Shown: positions 53,753 to 63,227, counted from the first letter of the stretch. The stretch: DNA of 64,000 nt from Streptomyces sp. NBC_00236 (GCF_036195045.1 NZ_CP108100.1:5518001-5582000); one strand, 5' to 3'. Translations and numbers: made by a program. Notes: a model not told the origin generated them from the letters alone.

Positions 53753-54538
53753 ATGGGCAACGCGGAGGACGCAAGGATCCCTGAGGGCGCGGAGGTACCC
53801 GAGGGAGCGGTCAAGCCCGAGGAACAGCGACTCGGCCCGGTGCTGCGCCGCAGGGACCAGGTGCAGCCCGGCACGACCGACCAGCGGCTGCTGGACTCCG
53901 AGGGCGACTCCGAGTGGGTGCACACCGACCCGTGGCGGGTCATGCGCATCCAGTCGGAGTTCGTCGAGGGCTTCGGCGCGCTCGCCGAACTGCCGAGCGC
54001 CATCAGCGTCTTCGGATCCGCCCGCACACCCGCCGGTGCGCCGGAGTACGAGGCGGGTGTGCGCATCGGCCGCGCGCTCGTCGAGGCGGGCTTCGCGGTG
54101 ATCACCGGGGGCGGCCCCGGAGCGATGGAGGCGGCGAACAAGGGGGCCCGGGAGGCGAAGGGCGTCTCGGTCGGCCTCGGCATCGAGCTGCCTTTCGAGT
54201 CGGGCCTCAACCCGCACGTCGACATCGGCGTCAACTTCCGCTACTTCTTCGTCCGCAAGACGATGTTCGTGAAGTACGCACAGGGCTTCGTCGTCCTGCC
54301 CGGCGGCCTCGGCACCCTGGACGAGCTCTTCGAGGCCCTCACCCTCGTCCAGACGGGCAAGGTCACCCGCTTCCCGATCGTGCTGTTCGGTACGGAGTAC
54401 TGGGGCGGCCTGGTGGACTGGCTGCGGGACACGGTGGTGGCCCAGGGCAAGGCGTCGGCGAAGGACCTGCTGCTGTTCCACGTCACGGACGACGTGGACG
54501 AGGCGGTGAACCTGGTGACGAAGGAGGTCGGGCGGTAG
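53753..54538 (+). CDS. LOG-family protein (TIGR00730, cytokinin riboside phosphoribohydrolase-like)
   Basis: 261 residues. An acidic N-terminus of ~65 residues, then the Rossmann-like LOG domain: GSARTP, GGGPGAMEAANKGA and the hallmark PGGLGTLDE. LOG proteins split AMP-type cytokinin nucleotides; the old label lysine decarboxylase is wrong. GGGAG stands 7-11 nt before the ATG. The M. tuberculosis counterpart Rv1205 lies near dapE too. No terminator recognised between dapE and this gene. Confidence 0.88.
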   Translation: MGNAEDARIPEGAEVPEGAVKPEEQRLGPVLRRRDQVQPGTTDQRLLDSEGDSEWVHTDPWRVMRIQSEFVEGFGALAELPSAISVFGSARTPAGAPEYEAGVRIGRALVEAGFAVITGGGPGAMEAANKGAREAKGVSVGLGIELPFESGLNPHVDIGVNFRYFFVRKTMFVKYAQGFVVLPGGLGTLDELFEALTLVQTGKVTRFPIVLFGTEYWGGLVDWLRDTVVAQGKASAKDLLLFHVTDDVDEAVNLVTKEVGR

Positions 54539-54599
54539 CCCTTCCGGTCCCTCCGGCGTGCCCACTACTCCGGCCCGCCGCCCCTTTCTCTTCCACCCT

Positions 54600-54673
54600 C
54601 CGCCCCTTCCAGCCCCCTCCGGCGTTCGAGGAGCGGGGTCCGGGGCGGAGGCCCCGGTTACGGGAAGGGGCGG
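54600..54673. repeat. Structured intergenic repeat of a type common in Streptomyces
   Basis: Outer arms CCGCCCCTTCC (54600-54610) and GGAAGGGGCGG (54663-54673), inner hairpin CCGGGGC-GGAG-GCCCCGG (54640-54657). The middle part (CCCTCCGGCGTTCGAGGAGC) is one I recall from many Streptomyces intergenic regions. It lies between converging genes and may act as terminator. Confidence 0.65.
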
Positions 54674-54743
54674 GGGGCACAGGCCCGCCGCAGGCGCCGC
54701 CCCGAGTCGCCGCGCCCCGACGCCCCGCCCCGTCCGGGCCCCG

Positions 54744-55616
54744 CTACGCCAACCCCCGCCGCGCCACCGCCGGCGCCCGGTGCCCGGCGATGGACGCCAC
54801 CATGTCCAGGACGTCCCGCGTCTCCGCCACCTCGTGCACCCGGTACACCCGCGCCCCCAGCCACGCGGACACCGCGGTCGTCGCCAGTGTGCCGAGCAGC
54901 CGTTCCTTCACCGGCCGGTCGAGCGTCTCGCCGACGAAGTCCTTGTTGGACAGCGACACGAGCACCGGCCACCCCGTCTCCGCCATCTCGCCGAGCCGAC
55001 GCGTCGCCTCCAGCGAGTGCCGGGTGTTCTTCCCGAAGTCGTGACCGGGGTCGATCATGATCCCGTCCGGCCGGACCCCCAGTCCCACGGCCCGCTCGGC
55101 CAGCCCCACGGTCACCCGCAGGATGTCGGCCATCACGTCCTCGTACCCGGCCCGGTGCGGCCGGGTCCGCGGCTCGGCGCCGCCCGCGTGCGTGCAGACC
55201 AGACCGGCCCCGTACCGCGCGGCGACCTCCGCCAGCTTCGGGTCGACCCCGCCCCACGCGTCGTTCAGCAGGTCGGCCCCGGCCTCGCAGACGGCCTCCC
55301 CGACATCGTGGCGCCAGGTGTCGACGCTGATCACCACGTCCGGGTGGCGGCGGCGCACCTCGGCGACGAACCCCACGGTGCGACGGGCCTCCTCCTCGGC
55401 GGTGACCTCGTCGCCGGGTCCCGCCTTCACTCCGCCGATGTCGATGATCGCGGCGCCGTCGGCCACGGCCTGCTCGACCCGGGAGAGCGCGGGCTCGTCG
55501 AGGAAGGTGGCGCCCTGGTCGTAGAAGGAGTCCGGGGTGCGGTTCACGATCGCCATGATCACCGGCTCGTGCGCACCGAACTCGCGCCGGCCCAGCCTGA
55601 GCGCACCGCTTCGCAT
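54744..55616 (-). CDS. Dihydropteroate synthase-like protein (FolP2 type)
   Basis: 290-residue TIM barrel of the pterin-binding family. AIVNRTPDSFYD (motif 1), DIGGVKAGPG (2), SVDTWR (3), DPGHDFGKN (5). AAGGAGAG stands upstream of ATG 55616. Known relation: actinobacteria have a true folP1 and a second folP2 next to tag/sigE genes; the mycobacterial FolP2 lacks DHPS activity and may act in pterin sulphonamide tolerance. Motif 2 here has GGVKAGP in place of GGxSTRPG, in line with the FolP2 type. Confidence 0.82.
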   Translation of the reverse strand: MRSGALRLGRREFGAHEPVIMAIVNRTPDSFYDQGATFLDEPALSRVEQAVADGAAIIDIGGVKAGPGDEVTAEEEARRTVGFVAEVRRRHPDVVISVDTWRHDVGEAVCEAGADLLNDAWGGVDPKLAEVAARYGAGLVCTHAGGAEPRTRPHRAGYEDVMADILRVTVGLAERAVGLGVRPDGIMIDPGHDFGKNTRHSLEATRRLGEMAETGWPVLVSLSNKDFVGETLDRPVKERLLGTLATTAVSAWLGARVYRVHEVAETRDVLDMVASIAGHRAPAVARRGLA

Positions 55617-55743
55617 CCCGAGTCTCTCCTTCGAACCTTTGAATCCGCCCAGCAGATCTCCGCCGGAGCCGACTGCGACCCTAACTGTCAGTGCCGCATG
55701 GCACGATCGGACCCGGACGAATTCCGCTCCCGGGGAGATACGC

Positions 55744-56157
55744 GTGTTCTGGTTCTTGCTGCTCGCGATGGTGGTGGTGGTTGCCGCGGTCACGCTCGCC
55801 GTGGTCGGCGGAGGGAAGAGCGCCGTCCTGCAGGACGTGGCGCCCGAGCAGCTGACGGATCCGCTGCCCGCGACGCGCCCGGTCGGCCGCGCGGATGTCG
55901 AGGCGCTCCGGCTGCCGGTAGCCGTGCGCGGCTACCGGATGGCCGATGTGGACGAGGCGCTGGGCCGGCTCGGCGCCGAGCTCGCCGAGCGGGACGCCCG
56001 GATCGCGGAGCTGGAGTCGGCGCTCGCCGGCGCCCAGGCCACGAGAGCCGGCCGTCCCGATCTTCTGAAGCAGCCCCAGGACGCCCCAGGGTCGCCCTGG
56101 GAGGCTCCGGAGCCGCAGGGCGGGGCCCAGCGGCCCGACGAGGAGCCCGGACGATGA
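55744..56157 (+). CDS. Small membrane protein with DivIVA-like segment
   Basis: 137 residues from GTG 55744 (GGGGAGA 5-7 nt upstream). One N-terminal helix (FWFLLLAMVVVVAAVTLAVV), a loop, then a DivIVA-domain-like stretch (VRGYRMADVDEALGRLGAEL, residues ~58-78) with a short coiled coil (ERDARIAELESALAGAQ) and a Pro-rich tail. A role at the membrane in cell organisation is inferred. Its stop overlaps the DNA glycosylase start (ATGA). Confidence 0.78.
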   Translation: MFWFLLLAMVVVVAAVTLAVVGGGKSAVLQDVAPEQLTDPLPATRPVGRADVEALRLPVAVRGYRMADVDEALGRLGAELAERDARIAELESALAGAQATRAGRPDLLKQPQDAPGSPWEAPEPQGGAQRPDEEPGR

Positions 56158-56747
56158 GCGGCGGCGCCGAAGCGGCGGCGGACGGCGGACTGCGCTGCCC
56201 GTGGGGCCTGTCCACCGAGGACTACCTCGTCTACCACGACACCGAATGGGGCCGGCCGGTCCACGGCGACGACGCCCTCTTCGAACGGCTCTGCCTGGAG
56301 GCGTTCCAGTCCGGGCTGTCCTGGCTGACGATCCTGCGCCGCCGTGAGGGCTTCCGCAGCGCGTTCGCCGGGTTCAGCATCCCGAAGGTGGCGGCGTTCA
56401 CCGACACGGACCGGGAGCGGCTCCTCGCCGACGCGGGCATCATCCGCAACCGGGCGAAGATCGACGCCACCCTCGCCAACGCCCAGGTGCTGACAGGCTG
56501 GCAGGACGGCGAGCTGGACGAACTGATCTGGTCGTACGCCCCCGATCCCGCGAGCCGCCCCGCCCCCCGCGTCCTCGGGGACGTGGCGGCCGTCACCGCG
56601 GAGTCCACGGCTCTGTCGAAGGACCTCAAGAAGCGCGGGCTGCGGTTCATCGGTCCGACGACGGCCTACGCCCTGATGCAGGCGTGCGGCCTGGTCGACG
56701 ACCATCTCGCGGACTGCGTGGCCCGCGGCGGCGGTTCCCCGGCGTAG
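56154..56747 (+). CDS. tag: DNA-3-methyladenine glycosylase I (Tag)
   Basis: 197-residue HhH-GPD-type base-excision enzyme that removes 3-methyladenine. Zn ligands of the Tag family are present: Cys 15 (CPWG), His 28 (YHDTEWG), His 184 and Cys 188 (DDHLADC). YHDTEWGRPVHGDD is the family signature. Start coupled to the previous gene. Mycobacterial tagA occupies the same neighbourhood. Confidence 0.93.
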   Translation: MSGGAEAAADGGLRCPWGLSTEDYLVYHDTEWGRPVHGDDALFERLCLEAFQSGLSWLTILRRREGFRSAFAGFSIPKVAAFTDTDRERLLADAGIIRNRAKIDATLANAQVLTGWQDGELDELIWSYAPDPASRPAPRVLGDVAAVTAESTALSKDLKKRGLRFIGPTTAYALMQACGLVDDHLADCVARGGGSPA

Positions 56748-56772
56748 GGCCTCTCGTTCGGATCGGGCCGGA

Positions 56773-57588
56773 CTACCGCCCGACGTACTTCGGCGACCTG
56801 TCCTTGTCGAGGAACGCCTGCACCGCGATCCCGTGGTCCTGCGACGCGCCCGCCCTCGTCTGGAGTTCGTCCTCCTTCTCGAGCGCTTCGCCCAGGGTGT
56901 GGCCGGCGCCGTAGGCCAGCGACTCCTTGAGCGCCGCGTACGCCACCGTCGGGCCGTTCGCGAGGGCGCGGGCCACCGCGGTGGCCTCGGCGGCGAGGTC
57001 GGCGGCGGGCACCAGCTTGTTCACGATGCCCAGGTCACGGGCGTCCTGCGCGGAGATGGAGCGCGGGAAGAGCAGCAGATCGGCGGCGCGGCTGTGGCCG
57101 ATCAGCCGGGGCAGCGTCCACGACACACCCGAGTCGGCCGTGAGGGCGACCCCGGCGAACGAGGTGTTGAACGAGGCGGTGTCGGCGGCGACGCGGTAGT
57201 CGCAGGCGAGGGCGAAACCGAAGCCCGCTCCGGCTGCGGCGCCGTTGACCCCGGCGACGACCGGCTTCGGCATCTCGGTGAGCGCCCGCACGATCGGGTT
57301 GTAGTGCTCCCGCACGGTGCTCAGCGCGTTGCCGCCGCCCGACGTGCGGACCTCGGCCAGCTTGGAGAGGTGCTCCTTGAGGTCCTGGCCGACGCAGAAG
57401 GCGCGCCCGCCGGCCGCGGTGAGCAGAACCGCCCGCACGGCGGTGTCGGCACCGGCCGACTGCACGGCGTCGCGCAACGCCACCTTGGCCGCGGTGTTCA
57501 TGGCGTTCATCGCGTCCGGGCGGTTGATCGTGATCGTCGCGAGCCCGTCGCTCACTTCGTAGAGCACGGAGTCGTCGTGATCGGCCAT
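56773..57588 (-). CDS. Enoyl-CoA hydratase/isomerase family protein
   Basis: 271-residue crotonase-fold enzyme. Oxyanion hole residues in GGRAFCVGQDL and NGAAAGAGFGFALACD; Glu/Asp catalytic position in SGVSWTLPRLIG (no obvious Glu at the second catalytic position, so PaaB/MenB-like or isomerase activity is possible). AGGGGA precedes ATG 57588. It stands alone between converging tag and divergent DUF3117. Confidence 0.87.
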   Translation of the reverse strand: MADHDDSVLYEVSDGLATITINRPDAMNAMNTAAKVALRDAVQSAGADTAVRAVLLTAAGGRAFCVGQDLKEHLSKLAEVRTSGGGNALSTVREHYNPIVRALTEMPKPVVAGVNGAAAGAGFGFALACDYRVAADTASFNTSFAGVALTADSGVSWTLPRLIGHSRAADLLLFPRSISAQDARDLGIVNKLVPAADLAAEATAVARALANGPTVAYAALKESLAYGAGHTLGEALEKEDELQTRAGASQDHGIAVQAFLDKDRSPKYVGR

Positions 57589-57902
57589 GTGCGGTCCCCT
57601 TTGCGCCTGGTTCAACATGCCTGTCCAGGCAAGCATGGCCGACTTCGGCGAGGGCGAACATGTGACCTGCGTCTAACGATTCCGCCGCGATGAGGGGGGC
57701 GAGGGGACGGAGTATCGCAGTCGGATCGCCGAATTGGGTGGTTTTGAGAGAGCGCGTTGCGCAAGCGATGCAGAGCGATGTTGGTCATCGGGGTCTGTGA
57801 TGCGGGATAATGGCCTGGAAGCAATGTGTTCGATGCCGGTGAGGCAGCGCCTGTCATGGGGCCGCCGGTTGCGATGAGCTGGTTTCAGGAAGGGGAACGA
57901 GC
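57589..57902. other. Divergent intergenic region, enoyl-CoA hydratase / DUF3117
   Basis: 314 bases without a gene. A plausible plus-strand promoter is TTGGTC (57781-57786), 19-nt spacer, GATAAT (57806-57811), about 90 nt before DUF3117, which would leave a fairly long 5' leader. No strong hairpin seen. Confidence 0.45.
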
Positions 57903-58070
57903 ATGGCGGCCATGAAGCCGCGGACGGGCGACGGCCCGCTCGAGGTGACAAAGGAGGGGCGGGGCATCGTCATGCGCGTTCCGCTCGAAGGCGGCGGTCG
58001 GCTTGTCGTGGAGCTGACTCCGGACGAGGCCGATGCACTCGGCGATGCCCTCAAGAAGGTCGTCGGCTAG
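57903..58070 (+). CDS. DUF3117 family protein, 55 aa
   Basis: 55 residues, MAAMKPRTGDGPLEVTKEGR at the start and VELTPDEADALGDALKKVV at the end, the whole of a DUF3117 protein. GGAAGGGG 6-13 nt before ATG 57903. The family is almost invariant across actinobacteria (Rv1211 in M. tuberculosis lies next to tagA) and its function is unknown. Followed by a 19-bp terminator. Confidence 0.9.
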   Translation: MAAMKPRTGDGPLEVTKEGRGIVMRVPLEGGGRLVVELTPDEADALGDALKKVVG

Positions 58071-58087
58071 CAGAGGCGCCCACACTT

Positions 58088-58128
58088 CACCACTGCCCCG
58101 GCACGGTCTCCGTGCCGGGGCAGTGGTG
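58088..58128. terminator. Bidirectional terminator, DUF3117 / O-methyltransferase
   Basis: A 19-bp perfect stem (58088-58106 with 58110-58128) and 3-nt loop, 17 nt after the DUF3117 stop. Confidence 0.9.
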
Positions 58129-58156
58129 CGTTCCGGGGCGTGGCGGCGGGTGGGGC

Positions 58157-58822
58157 TCAGCCCCGTCGTACCGCGCAGAGGAGGCCGTCGCCCACCGGCA
58201 GCAGCGTGGCCATCAGTTCCTGGCTCTCGCGGACCGCCCGCAGCAGCTCGCGCAGGCGCAGCACCTCCGCGGGCTGGGCGGCGGAGTCGACCGTACGGCC
58301 GTCCGCGAAGACGCCCTCGAAGCAGACCAGACCGCCAGGTCGCAGCAGGCGCAACGATTCGGCGAGGCAGTCCAGGCTCTCCAGCCGGTCGCCGTCGCAG
58401 AACACGAGGTCGTATCCGCCGTCCGCCAGTCGGGGGAGTACGTCGAGGGCGCGGCCGGGGATGAAGCGGGCCCGGTTGGCGGCGAAGCCCGCCGCCCGGA
58501 ACGCCTCACGGGCGAACTGCTGGCGCTCGGGTTCCGGGTCGACCGTGGTCAGGACCCCGTCGGGGCGCATGCCGTGCAGCAGATAGAGGCCGGACACGCC
58601 CGTGCCGGTGCCGATCTCGGCGACCGCTTTGGCATCCGTCGTGGCGGCGAGAAGGCGCAGCGCAGCGCCGGTGCCTGGTGACACCGAGCGAAGTCCCGCG
58701 TCCCGTGCCCGGTCCCGGGCCCAGCGCAGTGCTTCGTCCTCGGCGACAAAGGCGTCGGCGAACGCCCAGCTCGTCTGCCGGTTGGCGGTGATGACCCTCT
58801 CCTGTCCCCGTAGTTGGCGCAA
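58157..58822 (-). CDS. O-methyltransferase (SAM-dependent, MT_3 type)
   Basis: 221 residues if TTG 58822 is the start (reading [20 protein letters not shown]); GTG 58843 would add seven. TACAGT lies 5 nt before the TTG, so a leaderless start is likely. SAM motif [24 protein letters not shown] follows. Family Methyltransf_3 usually acts on catechol-like hydroxyls. It is divergent from the ECF sigma gene, as Rv1220c is from sigE in M. tuberculosis, which suggests a linked stress role. Confidence 0.85.
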   Translation of the reverse strand: MRQLRGQERVITANRQTSWAFADAFVAEDEALRWARDRARDAGLRSVSPGTGAALRLLAATTDAKAVAEIGTGTGVSGLYLLHGMRPDGVLTTVDPEPERQQFAREAFRAAGFAANRARFIPGRALDVLPRLADGGYDLVFCDGDRLESLDCLAESLRLLRPGGLVCFEGVFADGRTVDSAAQPAEVLRLRELLRAVRESQELMATLLPVGDGLLCAVRRG

Positions 58823-59004
58823 CGGTGACTGTATCCGCTGCACCCGGGAACCCGCAGATGGGACCGGGCGTTAGGGAAGGGCAGGGGAAAGCACGTGGAT
58901 CGGGCCCGCGAACCGGGCCCCGGACCGGCGGGCGGGACGTTCCCGGGGGAGACCCCGGCCCCAGCAGGAAAAAGGCTTATCCGGAGCTAACGGGCGAGGT
59001 GGCT

Positions 59005-59766
59005 ATGGTAGGGGCTCCACTGGACACCACCAGAGCCGACAGGGGAGGTGCGGCTGCGCCTGTGGATCGGGGAGGAGTGCTGCGGCGCTTTCTCAGGTCG
59101 GCGGGTGAGCCGAAATCCGTGACCAACATTGCTGACCGTTCTTCCAACGACTCCGCACCGACCGCGACCTTCGCCTCAGATGCGGACTCCCAGGCGTGGA
59201 CGCCGCCCTCATGGGAAGAGATCGTCAGCACGCACAGCGGTCGTGTCTACCGCCTTGCCTACCGACTGACGGGTAACCAGCACGACGCCGAGGATCTCAC
59301 TCAGGAGGTCTTCGTCCGGGTGTTCCGTTCGCTGTCGACGTACACACCCGGCACCTTCGAGGGCTGGCTGCACCGCATCACGACCAACCTGTTCCTGGAC
59401 ATGGTCCGTCGTAAGCAGCGCATCCGTTTCGACTCCCTCGGGGACGACGCCGCGGAGCGGCTGCCGAGCCGTGAGCCGTCGCCGCAGCAGGTCTTCAACG
59501 ACACCCACTTCGACGCGGACGTCCAGCAGGCGCTGGACACCCTCGCGCCCGAATTCCGGGCCGCGGTCGTGCTGTGCGACATCGAGGGACTTTCGTACGA
59601 GGAGATCGCCGCGACACTCGGCGTGAAGCTCGGCACCGTGCGCAGCCGTATCCACCGCGGACGCTCGCACCTGCGCAAGGCGCTGCAGCACCGCTCGCCC
59701 GAGGCCCGTGCCGAGCAGCGCTCCCTGGCGGGCGCCCTCGTGTCAGGGGAGGGCGGAACGGCGTGA
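59005..59766 (+). CDS. ECF sigma factor, SigE-like by locus
   Basis: 253 residues from ATG 59005 with GAGGTGG upstream; GTG 59119 is a possible later start. Region 2 reads [20 protein letters not shown] then QEVFVRVF; region 4 reads [20 protein letters not shown]. There is an unusually long ~70-residue N-terminus. The next gene encodes its zinc anti-sigma factor (GTGA overlap) and the following genes are htrA and tatB, as for mycobacterial sigE-rseA-htrA-tatB. It is not the S. coelicolor protein named SigE (a different locus). It likely answers envelope or protein-secretion stress. Confidence 0.88.
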   Translation: MVGAPLDTTRADRGGAAAPVDRGGVLRRFLRSAGEPKSVTNIADRSSNDSAPTATFASDADSQAWTPPSWEEIVSTHSGRVYRLAYRLTGNQHDAEDLTQEVFVRVFRSLSTYTPGTFEGWLHRITTNLFLDMVRRKQRIRFDSLGDDAAERLPSREPSPQQVFNDTHFDADVQQALDTLAPEFRAAVVLCDIEGLSYEEIAATLGVKLGTVRSRIHRGRSHLRKALQHRSPEARAEQRSLAGALVSGEGGTA

Positions 59767-60761
59767 GTGGCACAGGCCCGACCTCCGCGGAGCAACACCT
59801 GGGGGACCGTCTCGCCGCGCTGGTCGACGGCGAGCTGAAGCACGACGCCCGCGACCGGGTCCTCGCCCACCTCGCGACCTGCGGCAAGTGCAAGGCCGAG
59901 GCTGCCGCCCAGCGGCGCCTGAAAAGTGTCTTCGCACAGTCGGCCCCGCCCTCGCCCTCCGAGGGGTTCCTTGCCCGTCTCCAGGGCCTTCCCGGTGGAC
60001 CGGGCGGTGACGACGACCGTCGGGGAAGACCCCTGGGTGATCCGGGGCGCTTCGGCGACGGCGCCCTTCCCGTGATGCACCCCCACGGCAGCCGCGCGGA
60101 ATCTCCTTCCGACGGCTCCGGGCCGGCCACCTTCGGCTACCTCCCGACGTTGCACGGTTCGACCGCCGTGCTGCCCGCCGCTCCGGCCGGTTCCGTCTTC
60201 CGGATCCATGACGTCGGCCGTGAGGGCGACCGCTCACCGTGGCGCGGGCGCCGGTTCGCCTTCGCCGCCGCCAGCGCCGTGTCGCTGGCCGCCATCGCGC
60301 TCGGCGGTGCCCTGCCGACGGACTCCGGCACCGAGACCCCCGCGCGTGCCGAGGGCCCGGGCAGTGCCGTGGCCCCGCTCGACGCCGACGCCCGCGCGGA
60401 GAGCGGCACCGTCAGCCGTCGCGGAGGCAGCAGCCACGGCACGCTCGCCGCGGCCGGCACCGACCGCCCGTTCTCGCTCGCGGTGAACGCGGCGCCGTTG
60501 ACGTTCTCCTCGACACCCTCCCTGCTCGGCAACGGCGGTCTCGGCGGGAACCCGTTCGCGTTCCCCGCCCGGACCACCGTGTCCGCGCCGTCGCTGATAC
60601 GCCCCGACGCAAGCGACCCGTTGTTCGCCCGTGCCCTCGGCAGCGGACTCGCCCCGGCCACCCCGGCACCCTCCCCGGAACCGTCCCGGAGCCCCACCAC
60701 GGCCGCCGGAGTGCCGGCCCCCGCCCAGCACGGTCTGCCGCTTTCGCCCCGTCACCCATGA
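59763..60761 (+). CDS. Zinc-binding membrane anti-sigma factor (RseA-like)
   Basis: 332 residues from GTG 59763, overlapping the sigma stop. The ZAS motif H-x3-C-x2-C is His 36, Cys 40, Cys 43 ([10 protein letters not shown]). A cytosolic segment of ~120 residues, one transmembrane helix ([20 protein letters not shown], about residue 165), and an outside part of ~150 residues, Ser/Thr/Pro-rich. It should hold the sigma factor at the membrane until redox or proteolytic signals release it. The adjacent HtrA is a candidate protease or downstream target. Confidence 0.87.
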   Translation: MSGTGPTSAEQHLGDRLAALVDGELKHDARDRVLAHLATCGKCKAEAAAQRRLKSVFAQSAPPSPSEGFLARLQGLPGGPGGDDDRRGRPLGDPGRFGDGALPVMHPHGSRAESPSDGSGPATFGYLPTLHGSTAVLPAAPAGSVFRIHDVGREGDRSPWRGRRFAFAAASAVSLAAIALGGALPTDSGTETPARAEGPGSAVAPLDADARAESGTVSRRGGSSHGTLAAAGTDRPFSLAVNAAPLTFSSTPSLLGNGGLGGNPFAFPARTTVSAPSLIRPDASDPLFARALGSGLAPATPAPSPEPSRSPTTAAGVPAPAQHGLPLSPRHP

Positions 60762-60829
60762 AGGTCTCCGTACGGGGCGGCGCAGGGCATCCGTAAACCT
60801 GGTTGAATTCCGGCAGGATTTTCGGAGGG

Positions 60830-60847
60830 ACGCCCCTGTCGGGGCGT
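60830..60847 (+). terminator. Small hairpin between anti-sigma and htrA
   Basis: Arms ACGCCCC (60830-60836) and GGGGCGT (60841-60847) around TGTC, 68 nt after the anti-sigma stop. Only 7 bp, so attenuation or no effect are both possible. Confidence 0.4.
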
Positions 60848-60881
60848 GCAGAGGCCGGTTCACGGCAGTTGCGGGGAGAGC

Positions 60882-62597
60882 ATGGACGACGGGAAGACCA
60901 CCGAGCCGAAGGCGAAGTGGTGGAGCCGGCCCACGCCGGGGCGCAGCACGCGCACGGCGCCCCAGGAGCCGTCGCCCGTCGAGGACGCGATGCCCCCGGC
61001 CGACGCACCCGCCGTGAGCGAGGCACCCCAGGACGCGCCGCGCGAGACCCCCACACCTGAGCCCGCACCGGCCGGGCCCCCGTCGCCCGAGACGCTGGTG
61101 CCCGCGGTCCAGGCCCCCGAGCCCCCGGTGCCGACTCCGCGGGCCGCGCAGCCGCTCCACGAGCCCGATCAGTACAGCACCCCGCCCTACGGCGGCCCCG
61201 GCCCGTGGGCGCCCGCACCTCCCGTGCAGCGGCCGACCCCGGCCCACGGCACCCCCGTCCCCCCGCCCTACGCGGGATCGAACGGCTCCGGCATGACGCT
61301 GCCGCCCGCCCCGGCGTCCGCCTTCCAGACCCCGCAACCCCAGCCGCACCCGCAGGCCCCGGCGCCCCACCCGCAGCCGCACGCCCAGCCTCCGTCGCCG
61401 CAGTGGGTCCAGTACGACCCCTGGGGCGCCCCGCGGCAGCCCCTCATCACCCAGCCCGGGCCGCCGCTCGGCCCCGACGGCCGGCGGAGGAGCCGGCGGG
61501 GGCCGGTCGTCATCGGCGCGCTGCTCCTCGCCCTGGTGGCGGGCGGCATCGGCGGCGGCATCGGCGCCTACATCGAGCGCAACGGCGGCCTCACCGCGGT
61601 CGAACTGCCCCAGGACGAGAGGAACGGCGGCGGACGCGCCCCCGACAGCGTCGCGGGCATAGCGGCGAGTGCCCTGCCCAGCGTGGTCACCCTGCACGTC
61701 AGCGGCACCACCGAATCGGGCACCGGCACCGGCTTTGTCCTGGACGGCCGGGGCCACATCCTGACCAACAACCACGTGGTCGCTCCGGCCGGTTCCTCCG
61801 GCGACATCACCGTGACGTTCAGCGGCGGCGAGACGGCGAGCGCCGAGATCGTCGGCACGGACAGCGGCTACGACCTGGCCGTGGTCAAGGTCAGCGGGGT
61901 CTCGGGCCTGAAGCCCCTGCCCCTGGGGAACTCCGACAACGTGCAGGTCGGCGACCCGGTGGTGGCCATCGGCGCACCCTTCGACCTGTCCAACACCGTC
62001 ACGTCCGGCATCATCAGCGCCAAGGACCGGCCCATCACCGCAGGCGGTGAGAAGGGTGACGGGAGCGACATCAGCTACGTCGACGCGCTCCAGACCGACG
62101 CCCCGATCAACCCGGGCAACTCCGGCGGCCCGCTGGTGGACACCGACGCGCACGTGATCGGGATCAACAGCGCCATCCGCGCCGCCGACAGCGGTTCGAC
62201 GACGGAGGGCGGCCAGTCCGGTTCCATCGGGCTCGGCTTCGCCATCCCGATCAACCAGGGCAAGCGCGTCGCCGAGGAGCTCATCAACACCGGGAAGGCC
62301 ACCCACCCGGTGATCGGTGTGAGCCTCGACATGAAGTACACGGGCGACGGTGCCAAGGTCGGGGCCGAGGGCGCCGACGGCAAGTCCTCCGTCACCGAGG
62401 GAGGTCCCGGGGCGAAGGCGGGCATCCGGCCGGGTGACGTCATCACCGAAGTGGACGGCAGGCGGGTGCACAGCGGGGAGGAGCTGATAGTGAAGATCCG
62501 CTCGCACCGGCCGGGCGACCGGCTGAAGCTCACGCTGACCCGCGGTGGTAAAGACCTGTCCATGACTTTGACGCTCGGCTCGGCAACGGGCACGTGA
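60882..62597 (+). CDS. htrA: HtrA/DegP-like serine protease, membrane-anchored
   Basis: 571 residues from ATG 60882 (GGGGAGAG upstream). Cytosolic Pro-rich N-terminus of ~200 residues, one helix (VVIGALLLALVAGGIGGGIG, ~206-226), trypsin-like domain with His 298 (TNNHVV), Asp 331 (YDLAVV) and Ser 414 (GNSGGP), and one PDZ domain at the end. It faces outside and degrades or refolds misfolded secreted proteins. In mycobacteria HtrA also regulates cell-wall hydrolases. It follows the sigma/anti-sigma pair. Confidence 0.92.
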   Translation: MDDGKTTEPKAKWWSRPTPGRSTRTAPQEPSPVEDAMPPADAPAVSEAPQDAPRETPTPEPAPAGPPSPETLVPAVQAPEPPVPTPRAAQPLHEPDQYSTPPYGGPGPWAPAPPVQRPTPAHGTPVPPPYAGSNGSGMTLPPAPASAFQTPQPQPHPQAPAPHPQPHAQPPSPQWVQYDPWGAPRQPLITQPGPPLGPDGRRRSRRGPVVIGALLLALVAGGIGGGIGAYIERNGGLTAVELPQDERNGGGRAPDSVAGIAASALPSVVTLHVSGTTESGTGTGFVLDGRGHILTNNHVVAPAGSSGDITVTFSGGETASAEIVGTDSGYDLAVVKVSGVSGLKPLPLGNSDNVQVGDPVVAIGAPFDLSNTVTSGIISAKDRPITAGGEKGDGSDISYVDALQTDAPINPGNSGGPLVDTDAHVIGINSAIRAADSGSTTEGGQSGSIGLGFAIPINQGKRVAEELINTGKATHPVIGVSLDMKYTGDGAKVGAEGADGKSSVTEGGPGAKAGIRPGDVITEVDGRRVHSGEELIVKIRSHRPGDRLKLTLTRGGKDLSMTLTLGSATGT

Positions 62598-62697
62598 CGG
62601 CCACGAGGAGCTACCGCCCGGACAGTTTCGCCGGGTACCGTGGGCCGAGTCCGGACCCCCATCCGACCTGGTCGCGGAGAACACGAGGAGCCGCAAG

Positions 62698-63174
62698 GTG
62701 TTCAATGACATAGGCCCACTGGAGCTGGTGGCGCTCGCCATCATCGGCGTGCTCGTCTTCGGCCCGGACAAGCTCCCCAAGGTCATCCAGGACGCCTCGC
62801 GTTTCATCCGCAAGATCCGGGAGTTCTCGGAGAGCGCCAAGGAAGACATCCGTACGGAGCTCGGCCCGGAGTTCAAGGACTTCGAGTTCGAGGACCTGAA
62901 CCCGAAGACGTTCGTCCGTAAGCAGCTCATGGACGGCAACGACGACCTCGGGCTGAAGGAGATCCGGGAGAGCTTCGACCTGCGCAAGGAGGTCGCCGAG
63001 GTCACCGACGCGGTGAACGGGCGCGAGACCCCTGCCGCGGAGGCGAAGACCGGCGTGTCGGGCGCGGCCGCGGTCACCGCGGCCAACGGCTCGGCGGGCG
63101 CTCCCGACCTGCTCAAGAAGCGTGAGGAGCCCACGAAGGCCGACCACCCGCCGTTCGACGCAGACGCCACCTGA
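62698..63174 (+). CDS. tatB: Twin-arginine translocase subunit TatB
   Basis: 158 residues from GTG 62698 (GAGGAG 6 nt upstream). The signature start FNDIGPLELVALAIIGVLVF-GP has the Glu and Gly-Pro hinge after one helix, followed by an amphipathic helix (DKLPKVIQDASRFIRKIREF) and an acidic tail. TatB docks twin-arginine precursors with TatC. tatA and tatC are elsewhere. GTG chosen for family N-terminus fit. htrA-tatB is preserved in mycobacteria. Confidence 0.92.
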   Translation: MFNDIGPLELVALAIIGVLVFGPDKLPKVIQDASRFIRKIREFSESAKEDIRTELGPEFKDFEFEDLNPKTFVRKQLMDGNDDLGLKEIRESFDLRKEVAEVTDAVNGRETPAAEAKTGVSGAAAVTAANGSAGAPDLLKKREEPTKADHPPFDADAT

Positions 63175-63195
63175 CCCACGTCAATCCCGACTCGT

Positions 63196-63227
63196 CCGGA
63201 CGGTATGGCTATTCTCCATCTGTCCGG
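63196..63227 (+). terminator. Probable terminator after tatB
   Basis: A 12-bp stem with one bulge and one G-T pair (63196-63208 with 63216-63227) around a 7-nt loop, 21 nt after the stop. Confidence 0.5.
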
